From positions 62,001 through 126,000 of the forward strand of contig JAUOZS010000001.1 in NCBI GenBank assembly GCA_032334055.1: 64,000 nt of DNA, written 5' to 3'. This document shows positions 27,384 to 40,779 of the stretch, piece by piece; position 1 is the first letter of the stretch, and each line of letters starts with the position of its first letter. The position numbers and the translations under genes are program-made. This stretch comes from Selenomonadales bacterium 4137-cl (GTDB taxonomy: Bacteria; Bacillota; Negativicutes; Sporomusales; UBA7701). The notes under the pieces are model-generated. The model saw only the letters and a list, made by a program, of their open reading frames with translations, had not been told where the DNA came from and did no database searches.

Positions 27384-28240
27384 CAATACGAAGCGTTACC
27401 GGGTTTTATTTGCTTAATGTAATCTGCCAGGGCGGCCTCCCAGGGACGGAAACAGTCGCCGCCCGTCAATTCCTGCATATAGTTGCGCAGTGTAGAATAC
27501 CGCGGACGCACGGCCGGTCTTGACGATTCCGCCGTCGAGACCGGCTTTATAGTGACATTTGCGCCGGCAAGCCTCAGAATTGCCGCGGCAAATTCATACC
27601 AGGTGCACTGGCCGCTGTTCGACATATGATAGGTGCCATAACCGGCGCCGGCGATCAGGGACAAGATTCCCCGGGCTAAATCCATTGCATAGGTCGGCGT
27701 TCCGGTTTGGTCATTTACAATGCTTAATGAGGCCTGCTCCTGCGCCAGTTTTAAAATAGTGCGGACAAAGTTGCGGCCATCGCCATACAGCCACGAGGTC
27801 CGCACGACAAATAACCGCGGACAAATCCTGGCGGCGAGTAGTTCGCCTTCCAGCTTGGTCCTCCCGTATACATTGAGCGGGTTCGGCCTGTCAAACTCGG
27901 TGTACGGCTTGTTTTGCGAGCCGTCGAAAACGTAATCGGTGCTGATATACACCATTTTGCTGCAAAACTTCAGGCAAGCCGCCGCGACATTGCCGGTACC
28001 GACAACGTTTACCCTAAAGGCCTTATCGATTTCCAGTTCCGCCTGATCGACAGCGGTATACGCGCCGGCGTGAACCACCGCATCTGGCGGAAATTTTGTA
28101 AAGCGGTCTTCGAGCTGGCGCGGGTCGGTGACGTCAAGCTCCTGAGAATTAAGCGGCAAGACCTGGCAGTCCGGCATGGAGGCAAGAGCGGCGAACGCCC
28201 TGCCTAACTGACCGTTGCCCCCGGTTATCAGCAATCTCAT
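27383..28240 (-). CDS. rfbD: dTDP-4-dehydrorhamnose reductase
   Basis: Last step of dTDP-L-rhamnose synthesis, NAD(P)H-dependent. 285 residues from the ATG at 28240, with the nucleotide motif GGNGQLG, the active-site region STDYVFDG and the YGRTK catalytic pair. An upstream in-frame start at 28279 would overlap rfbC and adds no homology. Last gene of the minus-strand operon, in order GT, GT, rfbB, rfbA, rfbC, rfbD, followed by a strong terminator. Confidence 0.95.
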   Translation of the reverse strand: MRLLITGGNGQLGRAFAALASMPDCQVLPLNSQELDVTDPRQLEDRFTKFPPDAVVHAGAYTAVDQAELEIDKAFRVNVVGTGNVAAACLKFCSKMVYISTDYVFDGSQNKPYTEFDRPNPLNVYGRTKLEGELLAARICPRLFVVRTSWLYGDGRNFVRTILKLAQEQASLSIVNDQTGTPTYAMDLARGILSLIAGAGYGTYHMSNSGQCTWYEFAAAILRLAGANVTIKPVSTAESSRPAVRPRYSTLRNYMQELTGGDCFRPWEAALADYIKQIKPGNASY

Positions 28241-28250
28241 ATCCACCAAC

Positions 28251-28808
28251 CTAACCTTTATATTTACGCAGGCGGTCAAGCGGAATATCCTTTAGTCGGG
28301 GATACTTTTCGTCCTTGGGCGACAGCGTTGGTTCCGCAATCGGCCAGGCTATCCCCAGATCTTCATCATTCCAGGCGACGCCCCCTTCGTCATGAGGCGA
28401 ATACAACGAGCTGCACTTGTAAGCGAAAAGGGCGGTGTCGCTTAGAACGCAGAATCCATGGGCGAACCCTTCGGGAATATAGAGCTGCCACCTGTTTTCG
28501 GCGGATAGCGTTATTCCTACCCAGCGGCCAAAAGTGGGCGAGCCGGGCCGTATATCCACCGCCACATCGAAAACGCTTCCCTGCAGAACATACACCAGTT
28601 TCGCCTGCGGGTTGGGCAACTGGTAATGCAGGCCGCGCAATACCCCCCGGTATGAAAATGACAGGTTATCCTGCGCGAAGAGCGTGGGGAGGCCATGCTC
28701 ACTATAGCGGGAAGCGTTCCAGGTTTCCATGAAAAAGCCGCGTTTGTCGGCGAACGCCTCAGGCTTGAAGAGCCTTACGCCCGGCAGGGAGGTTTCGCAG
28801 CATTGCAT
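28251..28808 (-). CDS. rfbC: dTDP-4-dehydrorhamnose 3,5-epimerase
   Basis: 185 residues, normal for RmlC. It has the cupin-type catalytic His in RGLHYQ, the substrate loop DKRGFFMETW and VAVDIRPGSPTFGRWVG with PEGFAHGFCVLSD. One base separates it from rfbA upstream. It makes dTDP-4-keto-L-rhamnose for the reductase encoded next. Confidence 0.96.
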   Translation of the reverse strand: MQCCETSLPGVRLFKPEAFADKRGFFMETWNASRYSEHGLPTLFAQDNLSFSYRGVLRGLHYQLPNPQAKLVYVLQGSVFDVAVDIRPGSPTFGRWVGITLSAENRWQLYIPEGFAHGFCVLSDTALFAYKCSSLYSPHDEGGVAWNDEDLGIAWPIAEPTLSPKDEKYPRLKDIPLDRLRKYKG

Positions 28809-28809
28809 A

Positions 28810-29688
28810 CTACACCTTCTCTTGCACGATATTCAACAAGTAGTTCTTGTAATCGCTATTGGGGTGTGACGCGGCAAGTTTCGCCAACTGCGCCGCCGTG
28901 ATATAGCCCATCCGATAGGCGACTTCTTCCGGGCAGGCGATTTTTACTCCTTGCCGCTGCTCGATCGTTTCGATAAAGTTCGCCGCCTGGAGCAGCGAAC
29001 TGTGGGTCCCGGTGTCCAGCCAGGCGAAGCCGCGCCCTAGCCGTTCGACCTGCAGCAGGCCTTGGTCAAGATAAAGGCGGTTGAGGTCGGTAATCTCCAG
29101 TTCGCCCCTGGCGCTGGGGGCTAGCGCCTTCGCCAGCCCCACCACCTGGTCGTCGTAAAAATACAAGCCGGTCACGGCATAGTTGGACTTAGGCCGGGCC
29201 GGTTTCTCCTCGATGCAGACAGCCCGGCCGTCTGCGTCGAACTCGACAACGCCGTACGCCTGAGGATTGCTGACCAGATAACCGAACACCACCGCGCCCC
29301 GGTTGATTTTTGCGGCTTGTTGGAGCCGGCCGGCGAGCCCGTCGCCGTAGAAGATATTGTCGCCGAGCGTCAAGGCGCAGCCGTTGCGGCCGATAAACCC
29401 TTCGCCGACGATGAAGGCCTGGGCGATTCCCTCCGGTTTTGGCTGTGCCGCATAACAGATATTCAGCCCCCATTGGGAGCCGTCCTGGAGGAGGTGTTGA
29501 TACAATGCCTGGTCGCCGGGAGTGGTTATGACCAGGATGTCGCTTATGCCGGCCAGCATCATTGTTGTCAGCGGATAATAGACCATCGGTTTGTCGTAGA
29601 TCGGCATAAGCTGTTTGCTTACGACCTTGGTCAGCGGATAGAGCCGTGTGCCTGTGCCGCCGGCCAAGATAATGCCTTTGGTAATCAT
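28810..29688 (-). CDS. rfbA: Glucose-1-phosphate thymidylyltransferase
   Basis: 292 residues, full-length RmlA. The pyrophosphorylase signature [20 protein letters not shown] is at the N-terminus, with [11 protein letters not shown] and [19 protein letters not shown] further on. It activates glucose-1-phosphate to dTDP-glucose. A shorter, more distant nucleotidyltransferase lies at 60864. Confidence 0.96.
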   Translation of the reverse strand: MITKGIILAGGTGTRLYPLTKVVSKQLMPIYDKPMVYYPLTTMMLAGISDILVITTPGDQALYQHLLQDGSQWGLNICYAAQPKPEGIAQAFIVGEGFIGRNGCALTLGDNIFYGDGLAGRLQQAAKINRGAVVFGYLVSNPQAYGVVEFDADGRAVCIEEKPARPKSNYAVTGLYFYDDQVVGLAKALAPSARGELEITDLNRLYLDQGLLQVERLGRGFAWLDTGTHSSLLQAANFIETIEQRQGVKIACPEEVAYRMGYITAAQLAKLAASHPNSDYKNYLLNIVQEKV

Positions 29689-29691
29689 CTT

Positions 29692-30744
29692 TTACACACC
29701 CGCCTGTTCCCCGCGATTGCTGCCCGCTCTGACAGCCTCGCACCACTCTTGATGCTCAAGATACCACCATACGGTTTTGTTCATGCCGGAGGCAAAGGAT
29801 TCCCGGGGAGCCCAGCCTGTTTCCCGGCACAGCTTGGCGGCATCGACAGCGTACCGCCAGTCATGCCCCGGGCGGTCCTTCACAAAAGTAATGAGCCGGT
29901 GAAAGCTGCCGCCGGTGTGACGCGGCCGCAGCTCGTCAAGCAAATCGCAGATGCAGCGGACAATCTGCAGGTTCGTCCTTTCGGTGTTGCCGCCCACATT
30001 ATATGTTTCGCCCGGCCGGCCGCGCGTCAGCACGGCGAACAGCGCGCTGCAGTGGTCGCGCACATAAAGCCAGTCGCGGATATTGCCGCCGTCGCCGTAA
30101 ACCGTCAGCGGTTTTCCGGCCAACGCGTTGCAAAGCATCAGCGGAATCAGCTTTTCCGGAAACTGATAAGGCCCGTAATTGTTGGAGCAATTCGTAATCA
30201 GCGCCGGCAGCCCGTAGGTGCGAAAATATGCTCTTACCAAAAAATCGGCGGCCGCTTTGGAAGCCGCATAAGGCGAATTGGGCGCGTACCTGCTGGTTTC
30301 GGAGAAATAACCGTCAGGTCCCAACGAACCGTAAACCTCGTCAGTAGATACATGGAGAAAGCGAAACGCCGCTTGGCGGTCGGGCGGCAGCCCGTGCCAG
30401 TAGCCGCGGACGCTTTCCAGCAGATCGAAGGTTCCCACAATATTGGTGGCGATAAACTCCCCCGGTCCTTCAATCGACCGGTCGACATGGGATTCGGCCG
30501 CCAGGTGGACAACGCCGTCTACTTGATATTGCGCCAGCAGCCGGCTTACCAGCGCGCGGTCCTGGATGGCTCCTCTGACAAAAATGTGGCGCGGCGATTG
30601 AAGTGCGCCGGCCAGAGAGCTTAAACTGCCCGCATAGGTCAATTTGTCGAGATTTACAAGCCGGCAGTCGGTATTTTCGAGAGCATAGTGGACAAAATTG
30701 CTGCCGATGAAGCCGGCTCCCCCGGTCACGAGCAGTGTCTGCAT
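29692..30744 (-). CDS. rfbB: dTDP-glucose 4,6-dehydratase
   Basis: 350 residues, NAD-dependent extended SDR. Motifs are [11 protein letters not shown] at the start, [20 protein letters not shown] and the catalytic YAASK. It converts dTDP-glucose to the 4-keto-6-deoxy intermediate. It starts one base after the preceding glycosyltransferase stop, so translation is coupled. A second RmlB lies at 61589. Confidence 0.96.
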   Translation of the reverse strand: MQTLLVTGGAGFIGSNFVHYALENTDCRLVNLDKLTYAGSLSSLAGALQSPRHIFVRGAIQDRALVSRLLAQYQVDGVVHLAAESHVDRSIEGPGEFIATNIVGTFDLLESVRGYWHGLPPDRQAAFRFLHVSTDEVYGSLGPDGYFSETSRYAPNSPYAASKAAADFLVRAYFRTYGLPALITNCSNNYGPYQFPEKLIPLMLCNALAGKPLTVYGDGGNIRDWLYVRDHCSALFAVLTRGRPGETYNVGGNTERTNLQIVRCICDLLDELRPRHTGGSFHRLITFVKDRPGHDWRYAVDAAKLCRETGWAPRESFASGMNKTVWWYLEHQEWCEAVRAGSNRGEQAGV

Positions 30745-32763
30745 TTATTTGTCCCCCCCGGAATTCTGGACGCCCAGATACTCGTGTACAAAAACTTGCC
30801 GGTAATCCCCGAACTCTTTTCCCAAAACGACCGGGCCGGAGTCATGGATGCACCAAGGCTGCCGCTGACGGGGCACGACGACCTTGTAGGCGGCGCGGAT
30901 AAACTCCATGCTTTGCGACAGGTCGTAAAAATGCCAGCCGGTAAAAATGTCCGCCCGCCACGGTAAGTCGTACTGGGTAACCATTATCAATCCGTCGATT
31001 CCTTGGACCTCCTGAAAGTCGGCGGTTACCTCGCCGAAGGCAAGGAGGCCCATTGCGCCCGCATGGCTGTCGTAAACCTTGCCGAACTTAGCGGGCGATT
31101 CCCACCAAATCCCGTTGGCGGGAATCAGCCGGCAGCCGGCGACGCCGATCATGCCGACTTCCGGTTCGGCGAATACCTTCAGAACATCGGCAATAAAGCG
31201 TTTGTTGACGATAAACACATCCTGGTGCAGGTAAACCTTATATTTGGCATCCGACATGACGATGGCCTGATTGTAGGCGCCGGCCATGGAACTGTTGTTT
31301 TCCAGGGCCAGTATTTCCACCTCAAGGTCGTCCGGGACGTCGAGGCCTTTGATGTGATCGAGGCATTTCCGGTAGACGGCGGCGTCGTTTACGTAGGTTA
31401 TAAAGCAGATTTTATCCTCCCGCAGCGCTTGGCTGGGACGGACGGCGGGCAGAGCGGCCGCCGCATGGCCGGCCTTGATGATATATTGATACGCCCGGTA
31501 CTCGGATGCCAACCGGTCGTCTCCCCAATAACCGGCCAGCGTGTCGATCAGCCGGCGGTCGTCGTCTGTCTCGTGAACAACCGTCGGGTGATAGGCGTTT
31601 ATCGCGTAACCCGCCGACGCAAACATTTTTTTGATCTCGCTCAGGGTAAAAAACCGCAAATGGGTTCTGTCCAGGATCCCGGCGTCTTCATAGGTCCAAT
31701 TGCCTGTCAGGAGACTGCGCAACACGCTAAAGTGCATGACATTGGGGATGCTCGCCAGAATTTGGCCGTCCGGCTTCAAGTACTGCTTCAGCGATGCCAG
31801 CGCGCGCCAGGGATCCAGCAGATGCTCCAGGATATCCGCCAGGATGACGCAATCGAAAGAACCTGCGGGGTAAGGCAATACAGCTGTCTCAAGGTCGGCG
31901 GCGATCACCTCCGCAAACGACCGGGCGATAGCCGCGGCTTGTTCGTTGAGCTCGACGCCGAACAGGCTGGCGTGCGGAAAAAGATTCTTTATCTGCAGCA
32001 GGGTTGCCCCGCAGGCGCACCCGACTTCCAGGACCTTGAACTCGTCCTGCGGGGATTTGTCGATCAGGCCGATTATATCCCACCTGGTCCCGGTGGAATA
32101 GTACGGGTCGAATCCCCACTTGGCGTTGAAGGCGGCGCGGTTTTTTCCCCACTGCTCGGGCAGGTCGGGGTCTTGCCGGAAATGCGCGGCACCGGCGTGG
32201 TGAATCAAAACGCTTTTGCACAAAGCCAGCTTATAACCGGCCATGAGTATCCGGAACGAATAATCATCATCGACAAAATACCCTGGTGTAAAAGCTTCGT
32301 CCAATAGCCCGATGCTATCGACCACGCTTCTTTTCACCAGCAGACAGTGGCCGGCGAGTTTCAGCCTCGCTTCCCAACCAGCGGCAGCGGGTCGGCCGGG
32401 TGCGCCGCGGTTATCGGTCACCGGCCCCGCGGCGCCGATTTCTTCGCTGCCGTACAGGCAGGAAAGAAGGTTTTCCAGCCAGCCCGGAAAAACGGTTACG
32501 TCATTGTCCAGGAGGAGGATATTATCGCCGGAAGCCGCACGGATTCCCTGGTTGCAGCCGGCGGGATAACCCAGATGCCGGTCGGTGGCTATGACTGTTA
32601 CGTCAGCTTGCGCTCGCAGCCAGTCCGCCGCGCCGTCGGCGGAGTTATCGTCGATGACGAGCAGTTCGTATGCGCCGGGCGGAGTATGAGAGCGGATGTT
32701 ATCGAGGCACTGCCGCGTATAATCCGGTTGGTTATAATTCCAGATAATGATGCTTGTTTTCAT
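30745..32763 (-). CDS. Three-domain glycosyltransferase-methyltransferase-glycosyltransferase protein
   Basis: 672 residues. Domain 1 (1-225) is a GT2 glycosyltransferase with SIIIWNYNQPDYTRQCL, DDNSADG, LLLDNDVTVFPGW (DxD-like) and an EDD-like VDDDYSFR. Domain 2 (about 235-390) is an SAM-dependent methyltransferase with VLEVGCACGATLLQI and FDCVILADILEHLLDPW. Domain 3 (about 445-665) resembles another GT2-type domain (VEILALENNSSMAGAYNQAI, YKVYLHQDVFIVN). One polypeptide could add and methylate sugars, for example capping with an O-methylated rhamnose, as known for BclA glycans; this is inference. The ATG at 32763 follows GAGGTAG. Confidence 0.88.
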   Translation of the reverse strand: MKTSIIIWNYNQPDYTRQCLDNIRSHTPPGAYELLVIDDNSADGAADWLRAQADVTVIATDRHLGYPAGCNQGIRAASGDNILLLDNDVTVFPGWLENLLSCLYGSEEIGAAGPVTDNRGAPGRPAAAGWEARLKLAGHCLLVKRSVVDSIGLLDEAFTPGYFVDDDYSFRILMAGYKLALCKSVLIHHAGAAHFRQDPDLPEQWGKNRAAFNAKWGFDPYYSTGTRWDIIGLIDKSPQDEFKVLEVGCACGATLLQIKNLFPHASLFGVELNEQAAAIARSFAEVIAADLETAVLPYPAGSFDCVILADILEHLLDPWRALASLKQYLKPDGQILASIPNVMHFSVLRSLLTGNWTYEDAGILDRTHLRFFTLSEIKKMFASAGYAINAYHPTVVHETDDDRRLIDTLAGYWGDDRLASEYRAYQYIIKAGHAAAALPAVRPSQALREDKICFITYVNDAAVYRKCLDHIKGLDVPDDLEVEILALENNSSMAGAYNQAIVMSDAKYKVYLHQDVFIVNKRFIADVLKVFAEPEVGMIGVAGCRLIPANGIWWESPAKFGKVYDSHAGAMGLLAFGEVTADFQEVQGIDGLIMVTQYDLPWRADIFTGWHFYDLSQSMEFIRAAYKVVVPRQRQPWCIHDSGPVVLGKEFGDYRQVFVHEYLGVQNSGGDK

Positions 32764-32784
32764 GGTCTACCTCAATCTGATTTA

Positions 32785-35013
32785 TTAGCCGAACCTGCAA
32801 TTGCGCAAGCCGGACTGTTGCTGAAAATAAACCAGGACAATATCCTGCCAGTCGGAAGGCGTTTTTTCATTGTCGGCTGCCGCCAGAGGTAGAGGGACGT
32901 GCGCCGCCGGAAGCAGCGGATACAGCTGTTCCAGCTGGGCTGGCCAGCCGGCGCAGTGGTGATGCAGGATGGCGGCTTGCAAGCATTGACTACGGCTTTG
33001 GCGGTAAACGGGGTCGGCGACTAACCTATCGAAAACCGCGAATAGTTCTTCTTTATCGTGAAAATGCGTCTGAGGACCGTCTGGCGCAATATCGCCGCTG
33101 AGCTGCTCCGCGATTTCGGTAGCCAGACCGACGACCGGTATCCCCAGCGCGCCTGCTTCAAGCGCTTCCGAAGGAGAGCCTAGCGGAATGGCATCCAAGT
33201 AGATATCGGCGGCGCTGTGATATAGCAGAAAATCGCCCGGAGTATCGACAACTTTTATCCGGCCGCCGCTGTCGCCGTTCAGCCGCGCCCATTCCGCCGC
33301 TTGTAAGGGGCCGACGACTAACATCGTCAGGTTTTCAAATCTGCCGCTTAGTTCCCTGACAAGATTGGCGAGATTATATTCTCCGCAGGCGACAACCTGG
33401 TAAGGCTGCGCAATCGTCAAACACACGACCTGCTCGTCGCGGATACCGAGGGTGCTTTTGGCGACTTGCTTATCGGCTTGCGCCCGCGGTGTCCCCAGGG
33501 GGAGCGGTAGTCGGCGACCATGGGGGATGTTTCTGCGGGCGCGGGTAAGAGATTGCCCCGCGCCCCAATGATCGACAACCAGGTCGGCTGCCGTCATGCC
33601 AAGGGAAAAAGCCAGATGGGCATGATTTACGAAAACAACCGGCGGTCCGCCGGCAAGCCCGAAAGCCGCCGGGGCGACGGGATCATGGGGGTGGATATGC
33701 AGAACGACCGCATCCGCCCATCTATTGGCCGTATCCCGCAGTAGTTTGGCCCGCTGGCACAAAGAAAGACCGGCTTTATCAAGAGCTTGGTACCAGCCGC
33801 CCGACTGTATGGCCGCCGCCGCCAGCCAGGGCGGGTTGGTCGCGCTGTTCAAGGTGACGAGTACCGAGTGGACAGAACCAATGTCAAGCGCCATCCAGCG
33901 CTCAAGCGTTTTGGTATGCCCGCAGGAGTTGTAGCCCTGACTGATAACGTGCAGGACTTTGCGCTTGCCGGCGCTGCTTTCCGGTGACGCGGCCTGGGGA
34001 ACCGCCGCCGGTAAAGCGATCGCGGCTCCGATCGTCCTGAGCATCGATTCGAGCTTGGGGCAGGCGAAAAACCCCGGATGAGAATGGTGGGCCAGATCCG
34101 CGGCCCGCATAATCGCCTGCAGGGCTTTTTCCCGGTCGCCGGACAGCAGGGAAAACTCAGCCCGACCCAGCAGCGCGTAGAAATCATCGCGGTTTTTTCG
34201 CATCGACTGTCGGTGGAAATTAAAATCATGCTGATAGGCAAACCATTTTTTTAAGCCGGGGTCCTGGATGCTGTTCGACGGATGGATGCTGGCGGGCGCG
34301 AACCCCCATTTACTGATGAACTTTTGTTTATTGGTTTCCAGGAGCATATTATACTGAGAGGTCTGTTCCCCGAAGGATATGCTGCCAAAATGATGAATGA
34401 AGGTGTCGCGGCACAGGACCAGCCGATACCCGGCCTTCCTTATGCGCAGGCTGTAATCGTCGTCTTCATAATTTCCCGGCGAAAAAAGTTCGTCCAATAG
34501 ACCGACCTTTTTAATTACTTCGGTTTTGATCAGCATGCAATAGCCTACAAGCCGCCCTCTGTCTTCCCAGTGCTCCGGGTCCGAATGATTGTTTCTCCGC
34601 GCGAAATTGATCATTTCCTCAATACTGCCATATTCGCAGACGATGCTCTGGAAATTGGAACAAGAGTTGGTGACGGCGCCGACCGCGCCGATATCCCCGG
34701 AGCTGAACAGGCAGCTTCTCAGGTTGGCTAACCAGTTGGGGGTTACGACAGTATCGTTATTCAGGAGAAGAACGCTGTCGCCGATGGCCACAGAAATACC
34801 TTGATTACAGCCGGCCGGAAAACCGATATTGTCGTCATTCAAAACTAACCGCAGATCGGGTTGACTTTGCAGCCATGTCACCGTTCCGTCGGTGGAGTGG
34901 TTGTCGACGACAATGACTTCGTAGGTTGCCGGCTCGGTATGCTGCCTGATGCTGTTTAGGCAAAGCTTGGTATAGTCAAGCTTATTGTAGGTTAGAACAA
35001 TAATACTGGTCAT
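32785..35013 (-). CDS. Two-domain glycosyltransferase (GT2 plus GT-B)
   Basis: 742 residues from the ATG at 35013, chosen because AAGGAG is 5 bases upstream; a GTG two codons earlier overlaps that site. Domain 1 (1-255) is GT2, with SIIVLTYNKLDYTKLCL, VDNHSTDG, LLLNNDTVVTPNW and YEDDDYSLR. A linker (about 255-355) follows. Domain 2 (about 360-690) looks like a GT4-type GT-B fold, with VLHVISQGYNSCGHTKTLERW and a C-terminal donor-site stretch LGSPSEALEAGALGIPVVGL. First gene of the operon transcribed from the sigma-K-type promoter at 35212-35184, so it probably acts in spore-surface glycosylation. Confidence 0.88.
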   Translation of the reverse strand: MTSIIVLTYNKLDYTKLCLNSIRQHTEPATYEVIVVDNHSTDGTVTWLQSQPDLRLVLNDDNIGFPAGCNQGISVAIGDSVLLLNNDTVVTPNWLANLRSCLFSSGDIGAVGAVTNSCSNFQSIVCEYGSIEEMINFARRNNHSDPEHWEDRGRLVGYCMLIKTEVIKKVGLLDELFSPGNYEDDDYSLRIRKAGYRLVLCRDTFIHHFGSISFGEQTSQYNMLLETNKQKFISKWGFAPASIHPSNSIQDPGLKKWFAYQHDFNFHRQSMRKNRDDFYALLGRAEFSLLSGDREKALQAIMRAADLAHHSHPGFFACPKLESMLRTIGAAIALPAAVPQAASPESSAGKRKVLHVISQGYNSCGHTKTLERWMALDIGSVHSVLVTLNSATNPPWLAAAAIQSGGWYQALDKAGLSLCQRAKLLRDTANRWADAVVLHIHPHDPVAPAAFGLAGGPPVVFVNHAHLAFSLGMTAADLVVDHWGAGQSLTRARRNIPHGRRLPLPLGTPRAQADKQVAKSTLGIRDEQVVCLTIAQPYQVVACGEYNLANLVRELSGRFENLTMLVVGPLQAAEWARLNGDSGGRIKVVDTPGDFLLYHSAADIYLDAIPLGSPSEALEAGALGIPVVGLATEIAEQLSGDIAPDGPQTHFHDKEELFAVFDRLVADPVYRQSRSQCLQAAILHHHCAGWPAQLEQLYPLLPAAHVPLPLAAADNEKTPSDWQDIVLVYFQQQSGLRNCRFG

Positions 35014-35183
35014 GGTCACTCCTTCTTGAAACGATGGTGTTCCAGCTTTATGGCATGAGCAAACCCGGAGGGGAGCCGCGACAGGGTGGAAGGCCCCGAC
35101 CCGACCGCCAGGATGAATGATGAGCCTCGGGGGCGTGATTGAGCGCCGGCGTCGCTGCTGTCGTAAGATGTCATCAAATGGTA

Positions 35184-35212
35184 TATTATATGAATTCGCG
35201 CTTTTGGCTGTG
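35184..35212 (-). promoter_or_regulatory. Sigma-K-type promoter of the glycosyltransferase-rhamnose operon
   Basis: On the minus strand CAC (35212-35210), exactly 17 bases, then CATATAATA (35192-35184). The architecture matches the two plus-strand promoters at 23386 and 25398. It lies about 170 bases ahead of the first gene. Confidence 0.75.
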
Positions 35213-35216
35213 ATGG

Positions 35217-35256
35217 AAAATCGCCGCCCGCAAACTTCGCGGGCGGCGATTTTCTT
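35217..35256. terminator. Strong hairpin terminator between divergent genes
   Basis: Perfect 15-bp stem (35217-35231 with 35239-35253), seven-base loop, T-rich flank on both strands. No gene ends here. It lies just upstream of the minus-strand promoter's -35, so it may insulate that promoter, or end an unseen small transcript. Confidence 0.7.
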
Positions 35257-35299
35257 AGTTTGATGAGGGGATGATGGTGTCCAAATGAAGGGCGTTATT

Positions 35300-35308
35300 C
35301 ATAGTATA
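35300..35308 (+). promoter_or_regulatory. Sigma-K-like -10 element before the Cys/His-rich collagen-like gene
   Basis: CATAGTATA matches CATAnnnTA, 36 bases before the start codon. The expected CAC 17 bases upstream is replaced by TCC, so this is a weaker match than the other three. Confidence 0.4.
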
Positions 35309-35326
35309 TTATGTAATCCGAAATAA

Positions 35327-37297
<1,971 letters not shown>

Positions 37298-37387
37298 TTA
37301 ATGGTTTGCCCGAAGTCACCCGGCGGAAGCGCTGGTTGGCACACCGAAAAGCTTTAGTGGGCAATGATGGTTCCGCCTTTTGCATGA

Positions 37388-39103
<1,716 letters not shown>

Positions 39104-39140
39104 CCGGCGAAACAGGCGGGAAAAATGATATTCCAGGTAT

Positions 39141-39179
39141 TAACGGGCCTTGTCTGTGCGGCAAGGCCCGTTACTTTTA
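39141..39179 (+). terminator. Terminator after the collagen-like genes
   Basis: Perfect 12-bp stem (39141-39152 with 39162-39173), nine-base loop, TTTT tail. Confidence 0.85.
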
Positions 39180-39243
39180 GGTGGTCAAGACAAGTAACGA
39201 GTGAATATGCTATCACTAGTAAGGTATATGGAGGCGAGGGGAA

Positions 39244-40347
39244 ATGACCGATCACGAGCAGAGTGGCCCACCGCCGGTCACTATCAGTTTATGCATGATC
39301 GTAAGGAATGAAGAGGCGACGATCGGCCGCTGCCTGCGTTCGGCGCAGGGGATTGTGGACGAAATCGTGATTGTCGATACAGGCTCGACGGATAAGACCA
39401 AGGAAATGGTCGGCCGGTTTACCGACGCCGTGTATGATTTCGAGTGGATCAATGATTTTGCCGCAGCCAGGAATTTCGCCTTCGACCTGGCAACCCAGCG
39501 GTATATTTTGTGGCTGGATGCCGATGAGGTTATTTTGCCGGCGGATCGCGAAAAAATGCTGGTTTTAAAGTCGACTCTCGGGCCTGGGGTCGACGCCGTG
39601 AGCATGCTGACAAATCTGGCTTTTGACGAGCAGGGACAGGTTACTTGCCAGATCAGACGGAACCGCTTGGTGCTGCGAGAGAGGAATTTCCGCTGGATAG
39701 GTCCGGTCCACGAGTACATCGAGGTCGCCGGGACTTTTCATCACACGGATATCGCCGTCACCCACCTGCCCCTTAGCCACGATGCGGGGAGGAATCTTTA
39801 TATATACCAGCAGCGTCTGCTGAAGGGGGAGGAGTTCTCGCCCCGCGATTTATATTATTTTGCCAATGAGTTGAAAGACCATAAGCTGTATAATCGGGCA
39901 ATCGAGTATTACCAGAAGTTTTTGGCGACCAATCAGGGCTGGGTGGTGGACAACATCGACGCTTGCGCCAAATTGGCGGACTGTTTCTATGAATTGCACG
40001 AGGTCGACAACACGTTGAAATATATCTATCGGTCTTTCGAATACGGCGTTCCCAGAGCGGATTTTTGCTGCCGGCTCGGTTTTCACTATCTGAATAGCAA
40101 TCAACTGGAGCAGGCGATTTTCTGGTATAAGACAGCGACTCAGCTGGACGCGTCTACACAAGCCTGGGGATTGGTCAACGTCCCCTGCCAGACGTGGCTT
40201 CCGCATCTTCAGCTGTGCGTGTGCTACTCCCGCGCGGGACAGTACCGTCTTGCGCATCAGCACAACGAGATGGCGGCAGCTTTTATTCCTAACGACCCGC
40301 GAGTGCAGCATAACCGTAAATATTTACAAAGCTTGACTGATGCATGA
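39244..40347 (+). CDS. GT2 glycosyltransferase with TPR repeats
   Basis: 367 residues. The GT-A domain (about 10-215) has SLCMIVRNEEATIGRCL, VDTGSTDKT, the DxD motif LWLDADE and HEYIEV near its end. TPR-like helices (about 205-345) follow (YYFANELKDHKLYNRAIEYYQKFL). This GT2-TPR layout is common among protein-modifying glycosyltransferases (SunS-like) and frequent beside collagen-like spore proteins. It probably initiates or extends glycans on the collagen-like proteins. The ATG at 39244 follows GGAGGCGAGGGG. It lies behind a terminator, so it probably has its own promoter, which I could not define. Confidence 0.88.
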   Translation: MTDHEQSGPPPVTISLCMIVRNEEATIGRCLRSAQGIVDEIVIVDTGSTDKTKEMVGRFTDAVYDFEWINDFAAARNFAFDLATQRYILWLDADEVILPADREKMLVLKSTLGPGVDAVSMLTNLAFDEQGQVTCQIRRNRLVLRERNFRWIGPVHEYIEVAGTFHHTDIAVTHLPLSHDAGRNLYIYQQRLLKGEEFSPRDLYYFANELKDHKLYNRAIEYYQKFLATNQGWVVDNIDACAKLADCFYELHEVDNTLKYIYRSFEYGVPRADFCCRLGFHYLNSNQLEQAIFWYKTATQLDASTQAWGLVNVPCQTWLPHLQLCVCYSRAGQYRLAHQHNEMAAAFIPNDPRVQHNRKYLQSLTDA

Positions 40348-40473
40348 TTAACCAGAGAGAGGCATGCCTGACCTCGATTAGGTTCTTATTTCCTAGAGCC
40401 GCTTACAGGTCGCGACGACGATGCGGCGGTCAAAATGTGACGATTTAAGGCTATGCCTCGGGGTGGTTAACTT

Positions 40474-40512
40474 GCTCACGTAGCCCTTTGGCAAACGTGG
40501 GCTTCATTTTTT
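40474..40512 (+). terminator. Hairpin terminator in the intergenic region
   Basis: GCTCACGT / ACGTGGGC stem (one G-T pair) with an inner GCC-CTTT-GGC stem, followed by a T-rich tail including six T. It lies 127 bases after the nearest gene. Confidence 0.6.
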
Positions 40513-40759
40513 GTGGCGGCAATGGAGTAGGCCGCGGTCGGGGACCGCGGCGAAGGGTGCTGTTCCGGGAGGGGGCGGGCCTTTTTTCGCGCCGGAGTAT
40601 GGCTGAGGTGCGAGCATGGTGGGCGGCGAAGCAAAGTCCGTCCGGGCGGGCTGGGCACATTGGCAAATTTGTCGAACTAATGTTAAAAATGCCATTTTAG
40701 ATAGAATTGTCGCGGGAAATGTTGTAATATTAATTGCATATACCATGCTTTGCATTCAG

Positions 40760-40779
40760 ATAGTTGACTAGTCAATTAT
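40760..40779. promoter_or_regulatory. Palindromic operator ahead of marR
   Basis: ATAGTTGACTAGTCAATTAT has a perfect 12-base core palindrome, 17 bases before the marR start codon. The size and position are typical for MarR-family autoregulation. Confidence 0.65.

Noticed and set aside
40600..40660. AAGTCCG-containing stretch reminiscent of RNase P RNA
   Set aside because: Only a few bases agree; the flanking conserved helices of RNase P RNA are not present.
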